A stretch of DNA of 9,152 bases from Candidatus Omnitrophota bacterium (lineage in GTDB: Bacteria; Omnitrophota; Gorgyraeia; Gygaellales; Profunditerraquicolaceae): NCBI GenBank assembly GCA_903882345.1, contig CAIRWO010000025.1, positions 1 through 9,152 of the forward strand. Direction: 5' to 3'. Of the stretch, positions 1-6,419 are shown piece by piece. Both the position numbers and the translations under genes were made by a program. The notes under the pieces are model-generated. The model was not told the DNA's origin, did no database searches, and saw only the letters and a program-made list of their open reading frames with translations. Positions within the stretch are counted from its first letter, which is position 1; each line of letters opens with the position of its first letter.

Positions 1-96
1 CGCAAGATCCACCGCGGCTTCGATAAAATCACCCGGCGCAATATTTTTCCTGCCGCAGTGGGCAAGCAATATTTTCTCAGCAATCGTGTAACCCAT
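1..96 (-). CDS. leuC: 3-isopropylmalate dehydratase large subunit (LeuC/HacA family), 5' end only
   Basis: Only the first 32 codons are in the window; the gene runs off the left edge. The translation begins MGYTIAEKILLAHCGRKN and continues APGDFIEAAVDLA, the N-terminus typical of aconitase-superfamily large subunits of the LeuC/HacA type (TIAEKIL, then PGD and a V-D-L stretch). Family knowledge: with LeuD it isomerises 2-isopropylmalate to 3-isopropylmalate in leucine synthesis and carries a [4Fe-4S] cluster; the cluster cysteines would lie outside the window. The ATG is one base after the fabF TAA stop, and AAGGGA (101-106) at the end of fabF serves as its ribosome binding site, so the two are co-transcribed and probably translationally coupled. 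A homoaconitase or other HacA-type specificity cannot be excluded from 32 residues. Confidence 0.8.
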   Translation of the reverse strand, partial: MGYTIAEKILLAHCGRKNIAPGDFIEAAVDLA

Positions 97-97
97 T

Positions 98-1345
98 TTA
101 TCCCTTGAATTTTTTTACTACGAGGGTGGCGTTATGCCCGCCAAAACCCAGTGAATTGGATACGCAAATATCAACATTGGTCTTGCGGCTTGTATTAGGC
201 ACATAATCGAGGTCGCAATCCGGATCCGGATGTTCGTAATTTATCGTAGCCGGAACAAGGCTATCTTTAATTACCAGGCAACAAACAATGAATTCTACGC
301 CGCCGGCAGCGCCCAAGAGAGGCCCGTTCATGGATTTAGTGGAAGAAACCATTACTTTTTTCGCATACGGCCCGAAAGCCTTTTTTATTGCCAGGGTTTC
401 CACTTTATCGTTAAGCTTGGTGGAAGTGCCGTGGGCATTGATATAGGTCACATCTTCAGGTTTAATTTTCGCGTCTTTTAAGGCCAATTTCATTGCCAGA
501 CTCGCCCCGTAACCTTCAGGATCCGGAGCGGTGATGTGATAGGCATCGCAGGACATACCAAAACCTGTCAATTCCGCATAAATATGGGCATTGCGTTTAC
601 GGGCATGTTCCAGGTTTTCCAATATTACTACGCCGCATCCTTCAGCCATGACAAAACCGTCTCTTTCCGCGTCAAAAGGACGACTTGCCTTTTCCGGTTC
701 GTCATTGCGGGTAGAAAGTGCTTTTAAAGCGCAAAAACCACCTACCCCTAAATGTGTAATACAGCTTTCCGTGCCGCCAGCAATCATTATATCCGCGTCA
801 CCGCGCTGGATAACCCGCATGGCGTCGCCGATGGCGTGCGAACCCGAGGCACAGGCAGTGGTAACGCAGGAATTAGGGCCCTTGAAACCGTGGATCATCG
901 CGACTTGCCCGGAGGCTTCGTTGACGATGAGCATCGGGATTAAAAAAGGCGTAATCCTTTTTGGCCCATGTTTTAAATAAACGCCGTGCTCTTCCTCAAT
1001 AATGCGCAGGCTGCCGATACCCGACCCCACCACTACGCCAATCCTTTCCTTATTCTCCTTGTCCAGGTCCAGCCCGGAATCATCTAATGCCTGTTTACTG
1101 CCGGCAATGGCGTATTGCACGAATTTTTCCATCCGGTGGGTGTCTTTCTTGGTGATCCCGTAAGCCAGATGGTCAAAACCCTTGATTTCTCCGGCGATCC
1201 TAGAGTCAAAGGCCGAAGCATCAAAAGTAGTAAGCTTGCCTATCCCGGACTTACCTTCTTTTAAGGCATCCCAAAAAGAAGAGATGCTATTACCTACCGG
1301 AGAAATTACTCCTAACCCCGTAACCACTACCCTTTTTTCTTGCAT
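98..1345 (-). CDS. fabF: beta-ketoacyl-ACP synthase II (FabF) with an altered active-site motif
   Basis: FabF condenses malonyl-ACP with acyl-ACP in the elongation cycle. The 415-residue length and full-length thiolase fold match the family. Visible landmarks: VVVTGLGVISPVG (6-18), nucleophile Cys165 in TTACASG, His305 in NAHGTST, Lys337 in STKSM and the gatekeeper loop GFGGHN (400-405). The striking feature is residue 342. The family motif is K-S-M-T-G-H-x-L-G-A-A-G, but here it reads KSMNGPLLGAAG, so the second catalytic histidine is proline (codon CCT, 320-322). In KAS I/II enzymes both histidines support malonyl decarboxylation, so activity may be changed or lost; a base error in the assembly is also possible. 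The ATG follows AGGTGA (1348-1353). The gene lies 74 nt after acpP and 1 nt before leuC. The family call is certain; full catalytic function is not. Confidence 0.95.
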   Translation of the reverse strand: MQEKRVVVTGLGVISPVGNSISSFWDALKEGKSGIGKLTTFDASAFDSRIAGEIKGFDHLAYGITKKDTHRMEKFVQYAIAGSKQALDDSGLDLDKENKERIGVVVGSGIGSLRIIEEEHGVYLKHGPKRITPFLIPMLIVNEASGQVAMIHGFKGPNSCVTTACASGSHAIGDAMRVIQRGDADIMIAGGTESCITHLGVGGFCALKALSTRNDEPEKASRPFDAERDGFVMAEGCGVVILENLEHARKRNAHIYAELTGFGMSCDAYHITAPDPEGYGASLAMKLALKDAKIKPEDVTYINAHGTSTKLNDKVETLAIKKAFGPYAKKVMVSSTKSMNGPLLGAAGGVEFIVCCLVIKDSLVPATINYEHPDPDCDLDYVPNTSRKTNVDICVSNSLGFGGHNATLVVKKFKG

Positions 1346-1365
1346 AAGTCACCTATAATAAAACT

Positions 1366-1392
1366 TACCCCGCCGGAGAAAAAGGCGGGGTA
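1366..1392 (-). promoter_or_regulatory. GC-rich hairpin in the acpP-fabF spacer
   Basis: TACCCCGCC (1366-1374) and GGCGGGGTA (1384-1392) form a perfect 9-bp stem with a 9-nt loop. In the minus-strand transcript the hairpin follows the acpP stop and precedes the fabF ribosome binding site. What follows is AAGTTTTATTATAGG, a broken T-run, so it looks like a weak or partial terminator or a 3'-end stabiliser for an acpP message rather than a strong terminator. It would lower fabF relative to acpP, as the very different protein amounts usually needed would predict. The structure is seen; the role is inferred. Confidence 0.55.
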
Positions 1393-1419
1393 TGTGTAAG
1401 CTTCTTCTATATCAACGTA

Positions 1420-1659
1420 TTATTTATTAGCTGATTTTTCTTCGATATATTTAATTGCGTCACCAACAGTGGTGATTTTTTCCGCGTCTTCATCAGGTAT
1501 TTCAATGCCAAATTCTTCTTCTAAGGCCATTACCAACTCTACGGTATCCAAAGAGTCGGCGCCTAAGTCATCGACAAACGATGCCTCAGGAGTAACCTCT
1601 TCCGGTTTTACCCCAAGTTGCTCTGCAATTATAGACTTTACCTTATCTTGAACCGCCAT
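1420..1659 (-). CDS. acpP: acyl carrier protein
   Basis: ACP is the small acidic cytoplasmic carrier of growing acyl chains as thioesters on 4'-phosphopantetheine. The 79-residue product has the standard four-helix ACP pattern, with the attachment site Ser36 in DDLGADSLDTVELVMALEE and the C-terminal half DEDAEKITTVGDAIKYIEE. The frame is open further upstream, to about 1812, but the start is fixed at ATG 1657-1659. That ATG gives the family N-terminus MAVQDKVKSIIAEQLG and follows a perfect AAGGAGG (1667-1673) at 7-nt spacing; the upstream extension is just fabG sequence in another frame. The gene is flanked by hairpins in both spacers (1685-1715 and 1366-1392), and its ribosome binding site is the strongest in the fab genes here, consistent with high expression. 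Confidence 0.98.
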   Translation of the reverse strand: MAVQDKVKSIIAEQLGVKPEEVTPEASFVDDLGADSLDTVELVMALEEEFGIEIPDEDAEKITTVGDAIKYIEEKSANK

Positions 1660-1666
1660 TCTTATT

Positions 1667-1673
1667 CCTCCTT
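1667..1673 (-). promoter_or_regulatory. ribosome binding site of acpP
   Basis: AAGGAGG lies 7 nt before the ATG at 1659. It decides the acpP start against the longer open frame and is a full match to the anti-Shine-Dalgarno core, unlike the weak sites of fabH, fabD, coaD and rsmD. Confidence 0.9.
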
Positions 1674-1684
1674 GCGTAGTAAAC

Positions 1685-1715
1685 GCACACCAAATCATCC
1701 GATAGATTTGGGTGC
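1685..1715 (-). promoter_or_regulatory. intercistronic hairpin between fabG and acpP
   Basis: Arms at 1685-1696 (GCACACCAAATC on the plus strand) and 1705-1715 (GATTTGGGTGC) form an 11-bp stem with one bulged A (1689) and an 8-nt loop (1697-1704). It begins 2 nt after the fabG stop and ends about a dozen nt before the acpP ribosome binding site. No T-run follows, so it is not an intrinsic terminator. The likely roles are an mRNA processing site or a 5' stabiliser for acpP; this is inference. Confidence 0.55.
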
Positions 1716-1717
1716 TG

Positions 1718-2461
1718 TTAGACCATAACCATTCCGCCGTCAACAATAATTGTCTGGCCCGTAATGTAACTGGATTCTTCGGAAACCAAAAACAGGCACA
1801 GATTGGCGACATCTCCAGGTGTGCCGAATTTATTCAGCGGGATAGCGCCGAGCATCTTCTGCTTAAGCTCATCCGGCAATTTTGCCGTCATCTCCGTCTG
1901 GATAAAGCCGGGTGCTACGGCGTTTATGTTTATATTACGGCTTGCCAGTTCCTTGGCAGATGTTTTTGTTAAGGCAATTATTCCTGCTTTGGAAGCGGAA
2001 TAATTTGCCTGCCCGGGATTACCGATTATACCAATGATCGAAGCGATATTAACGATCTTACCGCTGCGCTGTTTGATCATTACCTTTGACGCAGCCTTGA
2101 TGCAGTTAAACGTGCCTTTCAGGTTTACGGCAATCACCGCATCCCAGTCCGGCTCGCTCATCCGCAGTATCAGGCCATCTTTAGTAATTCCAGCGTTGTT
2201 AACTAATATATCAATCTTTGTAAATTTGTCAAGAATTTTGTTTATTGCCGCTTCTACCCTGAGGAAGCTGGTTACGTCCAGTTCAACGCTAAGGGCCTTT
2301 CTTCCCAGCGCCTCAATATCCCGGCAGGTCTTTTCTGCTTCCTGCAGGTTGACATCGCCGATCACTATATCCGCGCCTTCTCTGGCAAAGAGCAGTGCTA
2401 TCTCTCTACCGATCCCTCTTGCCCCACCCGTAACCAGAGCTACCTTATTTACTAACCGCAT
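1718..2461 (-). CDS. fabG: 3-oxoacyl-ACP reductase
   Basis: FabG is the NADPH-dependent ketoreductase of the elongation cycle, a classical short-chain dehydrogenase that usually works as a tetramer. The 247 residues match the family length. Landmarks: the cofactor loop TGGARGIG (11-18), the NNAG strand motif (88-91), and the catalytic tetrad Asn113 (AVNLKG), Ser141, Tyr154 and Lys158 (YSASK). The end SSYITGQTIIVDGGMVMV is the usual FabG C-terminus. The ATG overlaps the end of fabD by 10 nt. GGAGGG (2465-2470) is only about 3 nt from the ATG, which is tight and suggests re-initiation by ribosomes leaving fabD. Context settles FabG against other short-chain dehydrogenases. Confidence 0.97.
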   Translation of the reverse strand: MRLVNKVALVTGGARGIGREIALLFAREGADIVIGDVNLQEAEKTCRDIEALGRKALSVELDVTSFLRVEAAINKILDKFTKIDILVNNAGITKDGLILRMSEPDWDAVIAVNLKGTFNCIKAASKVMIKQRSGKIVNIASIIGIIGNPGQANYSASKAGIIALTKTSAKELASRNININAVAPGFIQTEMTAKLPDELKQKMLGAIPLNKFGTPGDVANLCLFLVSEESSYITGQTIIVDGGMVMV

Positions 2462-3369
2462 GCACCCTCCACATCTTCTTTCTTTTCTATATTCTGTACC
2501 TGCGCAGCTGCATCAATCCTGCGCAGCAAGCCCCTAAGGACTTTTCCCGGGCCGAATTCAATAAAATTTGTTACACCTTTGGATAAAACAAATTTCATCG
2601 AGTCTTCCCAAAGCACGTTGGAATAAACCTGCTTAACCAGATTCTCCTTTATTTCAGCTACAGATGCAAATGGCCGGGCAGTAACATTACTTACTACGGG
2701 TATGCTCGGCAAGTTTATCTTGATCTTATCAATTTCTGCGGCCAATTTCCATGATGCCCCTCGCATAAATGAAGAATGGAATGCGCCGCTTACCTCTAAA
2801 ACAACCGCCATTTTTGCTGCTTTTTCTTTTGCCAGTTCTTCCGCCCGCGCTATTTCCGTTGGGCCGCCGGAAATTACCGTTTGCCCCGGGCAATTTATAT
2901 TCGCGATTTCCGCGCCCGCGTCTATGCAGATCTGCTTAACTACAGTCAGGTCAAGCCCGATCAAAGAAAGCATCTTTCCCGGGTGGAGAACCGCCTCTTC
3001 CTCCATGAACTGCCCGCGCTGCCGGACTAAATTTACCGCGTCTTCAAAATTTAAGGCCCCTGTTGCGACAAGAGCAGTATATTCGCCGAGGCTTAAACCC
3101 GCGGCAAAACTTATGACTTCTGACTTATGATTTATGACTGTTTTAAACGCTTCCAAAGCGGCAATGCTCATTGTAAGTATTGCCGGCTGGCTATTGTTTG
3201 TTTTCTTTAACTCTTCCTGCGGCCCCTCAAAACAAAGTTTGGAAAGAGAAAAACCCAGGACGCTGTCTGCTTTATCGAAAATCTGCCGGCTTGCGGGAAA
3301 GGCTGCATACAGATCCTTACCCATACCTACATATTGGCTGCCCTGGCCGGCAAAAAGATAGGCTACCAT
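2452..3369 (-). CDS. fabD: malonyl-CoA:ACP transacylase
   Basis: FabD moves malonate from CoA to ACP, supplying every elongation step. The 305 residues fit the family. Landmarks: the oxyanion loop GQGSQ (8-12), nucleophile Ser93 in GLSLGEY (Leu in place of the common His, a frequent variant), Arg118 (RQRGQFM), His198 (GAFHSSFM), Gln247 before VYSNVLW, and GPGKVL (273-278). Just before the nucleophile elbow, residues about 77-88 (VINHKSEVISF) are encoded by a heptanucleotide tandem repeat (3110-3139). By eye this makes the linker about 3 residues longer than in E. coli FabD. The start is ATG 3367-3369, overlapping the fabH stop by 7 nt. There is no strong ribosome binding site, so coupled translation is likely. 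Confidence 0.97.
   Translation of the reverse strand: MVAYLFAGQGSQYVGMGKDLYAAFPASRQIFDKADSVLGFSLSKLCFEGPQEELKKTNNSQPAILTMSIAALEAFKTVINHKSEVISFAAGLSLGEYTALVATGALNFEDAVNLVRQRGQFMEEEAVLHPGKMLSLIGLDLTVVKQICIDAGAEIANINCPGQTVISGGPTEIARAEELAKEKAAKMAVVLEVSGAFHSSFMRGASWKLAAEIDKIKINLPSIPVVSNVTARPFASVAEIKENLVKQVYSNVLWEDSMKFVLSKGVTNFIEFGPGKVLRGLLRRIDAAAQVQNIEKKEDVEGACG
3110..3139 (-). repeat. heptanucleotide tandem repeat inside fabD
   Basis: On the minus strand, four consecutive 7-nt units read AGTCATA, AATCATA, AGTCAGA, AGTCATA, followed by AG. Units 1 and 4 are identical and the other two differ by one base each. The repeat is translated in frame within fabD. Because 7 is not a multiple of 3, each added or lost unit would shift the frame; only three-unit steps preserve it. 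Confidence 0.85.
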
Positions 3370-4340
3370 TTAATTACGCAAGCTCCCCAGACCAGGCCTG
3401 CGCCAAAAGCATCAAGGAGGACAGTGTCGCCCTTTTTTATCCTGCCTTCTTTAACTGCCTCACAAAGGGCAACGGCAAGAGAGGCAGAAGACATATTGCC
3501 GTATCTTTCTATGTTAAGATAAAATTTATCCAAAGACAAACCCAGTTTTTTGCCTACCGCGGCAATGATCCGCGTATTGGCCTGATGGGGAATGATCAAA
3601 TTAACTTCGGAAATTTTAATCCCTGCCTGTTTTAAAACGGCTTCCGCCGCGTGCGTCATCGTATTAACCGCCACTTTAAATAGCTCATTGCCGCGCATTT
3701 TTATACAATGCAGGCGGCTGTCTATCGTCTTATAAGAAGCCGGATTGCGGGAACCGCCGGCAGGCACCATCAACAGTTCGCTCATCGAACCGTCGGAACC
3801 TAAATACGTAGAGATGATCCCTCCGGACTTTACTTCCGAAAGCACGGCAGCGCCTGCGCCGTCGCCGAATAAGACGCAAGTGCTCCTATCCTGCCAATCG
3901 GTTATTGTAGATAAGGTCTCTGCCCCGACAACTAAAGCGTTTTTATAAACTCCGCGGGCGATAAACTGCTGGGCAATGGATATCGCGTAAATAAAACCCG
4001 CACAAGCGGCAGCGACGTCAAAACAAACGGCGTTCTTCGCTCCCAGGCTATTCTGTAACAAGCAGGCAGTCGCGGGAAATTGCATATCGGGAGTGACCGT
4101 GGCAACGATTATTAACTCTACATCAGAGGGATTAAGCTTGGCATCCAGCAGGGCATCCTTAGCTGCTTTTAACGCTAAATCGCTGGTTGCCTCTGTCTTG
4201 GCGGCCAAACGCCTCTCTTTTATACCTGTGCGAGTGGTAATCCATTCATCGGAAGTATCCACGGTTTTTTCCAAATCCGAATTAGAGAGGATCTTTTTGG
4301 GTAAATATTTACCTACGCCGATTACGCCGACTCTTTTCAT
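3363..4340 (-). CDS. fabH: beta-ketoacyl-ACP synthase III
   Basis: FabH begins chain synthesis by condensing a short acyl-CoA with malonyl-ACP. The 325 residues match the family. The Cys-His-Asn triad is intact: Cys113 in DVAAACAGF, His252 in IPHQANTRI and Asn282 in RYGNMSSAS (GNMSSAS is close to the common GNTSAAS). N-terminal landmarks are DEWITTRTGIKERR (31-44), and the C-terminus has the DAFGAGLVWGACVIKW form. The ATG overlaps the plsX stop as ATGA (4 nt), with only weak GGA-type pairing upstream, so translation is probably coupled to plsX. Primer preference (acetyl or branched acyl-CoA) cannot be told from the sequence. Confidence 0.97.
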   Translation of the reverse strand: MKRVGVIGVGKYLPKKILSNSDLEKTVDTSDEWITTRTGIKERRLAAKTEATSDLALKAAKDALLDAKLNPSDVELIIVATVTPDMQFPATACLLQNSLGAKNAVCFDVAAACAGFIYAISIAQQFIARGVYKNALVVGAETLSTITDWQDRSTCVLFGDGAGAAVLSEVKSGGIISTYLGSDGSMSELLMVPAGGSRNPASYKTIDSRLHCIKMRGNELFKVAVNTMTHAAEAVLKQAGIKISEVNLIIPHQANTRIIAAVGKKLGLSLDKFYLNIERYGNMSSASLAVALCEAVKEGRIKKGDTVLLDAFGAGLVWGACVIKW

Positions 4341-5320
4341 TGTATTGCTTCCATGATCTTTTCGTTAAATTTACGCTCTACTTCTTCCTTGGCCGCCCTG
4401 ATGGCGTTCTTTATCGCCTTGGCGTTTGAGCGCCCGTGGCCGATCATTACCACGCCATTAACGCCCAACAAAGGCGCGCCGCCGTATTCGGAATAATCCA
4501 TTTCTTTTTTGAATTTCTTGAAATTATTCCGCAAAAGGACCGCGCCAAGCTTACCGATAAAATTACTGAGCAAATGTTTTTTTAAAAATATCTGCATCGC
4601 CTCAGCCAGGCTCTCCGAAACTTTTAACGCGACATTCCCTACGAAACCGTCGCAAAGGATAATATCGCATTTGCCGGAAAACAAGTCCCTGCCTTCGACG
4701 TTACCGATAAAATTAAGCTTGCTGTGAGAGAGCAGCTCGTGCGTCTCTTTCACAAACTCTGTTCCCTTGCTTTCTTCCTCGCCCACGTTCAATAACCCTA
4801 AAGTAGGATTGGCCTTGCTTAATATATGCTTAACGTAAGCATCGGCCATAATGCCGTTCTGCAGCATCTGCGTCGGCTTTGGATCGATGTTCGCGCCGAC
4901 GTCGATAATAAAAGTGATGCCTTTTAAGGTAGGGATAACAATGCCGATCCCCGGCCGTTCGATACCCGGCAGTAGCCCGAGGCCCAGCGTCGCTCCGCAA
5001 ACCACCGCACCGGTATTGCCGGCGCTAAAAAAGGCATCGGCCTTGCCTTCTTTAACCAGATTCAGGCCGACGACTATGGAAGAATCTCTTTTTCTGCGGA
5101 TACTGGCAGCCGCAGGGTCGTGCATTGCAATGACTTCCGTAGAGGGGCACACGCTGATCAGGCTGCCGCTATATTTATTTTTTTTCAGCAAAGAATTTAT
5201 CTTTGCTTCATCTCCGACAAGGATCACTTCCGTATTGTATTCACAGACCGCCGCTACGGCGCCCTTGATAATCACCTCAGGCGCATAATCACCGCCCATC
5301 GCATCAACGACAATCTTCAT
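4337..5320 (-). CDS. plsX: phosphate acyltransferase PlsX
   Basis: PlsX converts acyl-ACP plus phosphate into acyl-phosphate, which PlsY uses to acylate glycerol-3-phosphate; it acts at the inner face of the membrane. The 327 residues agree with the family. Ordered landmarks: DAMGGD (6-11), SAGNTGA (99-105), DVGAN (140-144), LLNVGEE (176-182), GNVEGRD (206-212), DGFVGN (224-229) and GGAPLLG (280-286). The amphipathic loop region between about 240 and 275 is rich in Leu, Phe and Lys, as expected for membrane association. The start ATG has AGGA about 6 nt upstream in the 14-nt spacer after rpmF. Confidence 0.97.
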   Translation of the reverse strand: MKIVVDAMGGDYAPEVIIKGAVAAVCEYNTEVILVGDEAKINSLLKKNKYSGSLISVCPSTEVIAMHDPAAASIRRKRDSSIVVGLNLVKEGKADAFFSAGNTGAVVCGATLGLGLLPGIERPGIGIVIPTLKGITFIIDVGANIDPKPTQMLQNGIMADAYVKHILSKANPTLGLLNVGEEESKGTEFVKETHELLSHSKLNFIGNVEGRDLFSGKCDIILCDGFVGNVALKVSESLAEAMQIFLKKHLLSNFIGKLGAVLLRNNFKKFKKEMDYSEYGGAPLLGVNGVVMIGHGRSNAKAIKNAIRAAKEEVERKFNEKIMEAIQ

Positions 5321-5334
5321 ATTTTATCCTATCC

Positions 5335-5538
5335 TTATTGTTTCTTCTTCTTTTTTTCTTTTACCTTGATCTCGATTACCGGCCTTCCGGCGTAATAGCC
5401 GCAAACAGGGCAAACCCTATGCGCCAATTTCGGCTGTTTGCATTGCGGGCAATCTGACAAATTCGGCTTAGCAGTTTTCCAGTGAGTGCGGCGTTTTCGG
5501 CCGCGCGTCTTAGAATGTCGCCTTTTAGGTAGAGCCAC
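5335..5538 (-). CDS. rpmF: 50S ribosomal protein L32 (zinc-binding form), GTG start
   Basis: The 67-residue product MALPKRRHSKTRGRKRRTHW is the standard L32 N-terminus. It is followed by a zinc site with Cys30, Cys33, Cys43 and Cys46 (CPQC and CPVC, the four-cysteine form) and a basic tail ending KEKKKKKQ. The frame also contains an ATG at 5554-5556, but the real start is GTG 5536-5538: a perfect AAGGAGG (5547-5553) sits 8 nt before that GTG and would be inside the coding sequence of the longer version, and the GTG gives the family start. The gene overlaps the end of the yceD-like gene by 14 nt, a linkage conserved in many bacteria. The lysine-rich tail is longer than in many L32 proteins. 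Confidence 0.96.
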   Translation of the reverse strand: MALPKRRHSKTRGRKRRTHWKTAKPNLSDCPQCKQPKLAHRVCPVCGYYAGRPVIEIKVKEKKKKKQ

Positions 5539-5938
5539 AGGTACAACCTCCTTCATTGAGGGCGGCCCCGCATCTGGGACAGAGCCCTTTACAATCAGGC
5601 TTACAGAGCGGATTGACCGGATAATCCAGGATAATCTCTTCCCTTATATCCTGGTCAATATCGATCGTCTGTTGATTACTGGGAACCTGATAGTTTAGTT
5701 TAAGTTTTTTCTTAAAATCTGTATCTACATCAGCCAGGCAGCGGCTACAGTGCATACGCACCGGAGCGGACAAGTCCGCATCTATGGTAACCGCATTTGT
5801 GATCTTTGAAATAATTGCCCTGACCCTTAAATTACCGCGGAACTTGACCTCATCCGTTTCCAGTTCCAGGGACCGGGGGGATATTGTTTCCTCCAGGACC
5901 TGCCCCTCAAACGGTATCTGGCTTACGTTTATTTTCAC
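5525..5938 (-). CDS. YceD/DUF177 family protein (23S rRNA accumulation factor-like)
   Basis: A 137-residue DUF177 protein. Members are encoded just before rpmF in a wide range of bacteria, and the E. coli homologue YceD affects 23S rRNA accumulation; the biochemical role is not settled. Visible here are a beta-rich N-terminal part (MKINVSQIPF), a CSRCL pair (Cys64, Cys67) and a cysteine-rich C-terminus LCKPDCKGLCPRCGAALN with Cys112, 116, 120, 123, then Cys132 and Cys134 (CTC), likely a metal site. The start is GTG 5936-5938, with no good ribosome binding site. It lies inside the 3' end of coaD (32-nt overlap), so coupled translation is likely. The start is chosen because it gives the family N-terminus. 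Confidence 0.9.
   Translation of the reverse strand: MKINVSQIPFEGQVLEETISPRSLELETDEVKFRGNLRVRAIISKITNAVTIDADLSAPVRMHCSRCLADVDTDFKKKLKLNYQVPSNQQTIDIDQDIREEIILDYPVNPLCKPDCKGLCPRCGAALNEGGCTCGST
5547..5553 (-). promoter_or_regulatory. ribosome binding site deciding the rpmF GTG start
   Basis: AAGGAGG, complementary to the 16S rRNA tail, is placed 8 nt before GTG 5538 and lies wholly within the 3' end of the yceD-like gene. It rules out the in-frame ATG at 5556 as the main start. Confidence 0.9.
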
Positions 5939-6419
5939 TGCCGTGTAATTTATTTTTTAGGGCAATCTCTACGGATTTCGGAACAAAAGCAGACAGGTCA
6001 GCGCCTAAAGACGCGGTTTCTTTTAATAGCTTGGAAGATAAATAACTATAGGATTCATGCGGCATAAGAAAGATCGTTTCAATATCGTTGGCCAGCTTGC
6101 GGTTGGTCAATGCCATCTGGAATTCATATTCAAAATCGGAAAGCATCCTCAACCCCCTGATCAATACCGGAGCAGACTTTTTACGGGCATAATCAACCAC
6201 CAAACCGTTGAAACTATCGATTTCTACCCTATCTAAACCGGAGGTCGCCTGCTTAAGCAGCTTGACCCTCTCTTTAAGGCTAAAAAGCGGCTTTTTATGC
6301 GGGTTATCAGCTACGGCGACAATGACTTCAGAGAATATCTGCTGTGCCCTTTTTATCAAATCAATATGGCCGTAGGTAACCGGGTCAAACGTACCGGGGT
6401 AAATCGCTTTCTGACACAT
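5907..6419 (-). CDS. coaD: phosphopantetheine adenylyltransferase
   Basis: CoaD joins 4'-phosphopantetheine and ATP to give dephospho-CoA, the penultimate step of coenzyme A synthesis, and so feeds both malonyl-CoA and the ACP prosthetic group used by the genes downstream. Landmarks: the nucleotidyltransferase motif YPGTFDPVTYGHID (7-20) with His18 of the T/HxGH type, Arg88 in LIRGLRMLSDFEYEFQMAL, and SYSYLSSKLLKETASLGADL (123-142), the second ATP-binding motif. At 170 residues it is about 10 longer than usual; the extra C-terminal KNKLHGSENKRKPDTV overlaps the next gene. The ATG follows the rsmD TAA with no spacer and no strong ribosome binding site. Confidence 0.96.
   Translation of the reverse strand: MCQKAIYPGTFDPVTYGHIDLIKRAQQIFSEVIVAVADNPHKKPLFSLKERVKLLKQATSGLDRVEIDSFNGLVVDYARKKSAPVLIRGLRMLSDFEYEFQMALTNRKLANDIETIFLMPHESYSYLSSKLLKETASLGADLSAFVPKSVEIALKNKLHGSENKRKPDTV

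Noticed and set aside
91..93. FabD GLSLGEY (Leu for His before the nucleophile Ser93; numbers are residues of FabD) as an active-site anomaly
   Set aside because: Leu at this place is a common natural variant of FabD; the nucleophile, Arg118 and His198 are present.
591..980. 129-residue open frame on the plus strand
   Set aside because: Antisense shadow of the strongly conserved fabF; no ribosome binding site and no recognisable protein pattern.
1660..1812. N-terminal extension of acpP to 130 residues
   Set aside because: It is out-of-frame fabG sequence; the real start has a perfect ribosome binding site and the family N-terminus.
2034..2537. 167-residue open frame on the plus strand
   Set aside because: Opposite strand of fabG and the fabD end; the composition (Ser/Ile/Leu/Arg rich) is that of a shadow frame.
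3180..3635. 151-residue plus-strand open frame spanning the fabD-fabH junction
   Set aside because: Both underlying minus-strand genes are unmistakable, and this frame shows no motif.
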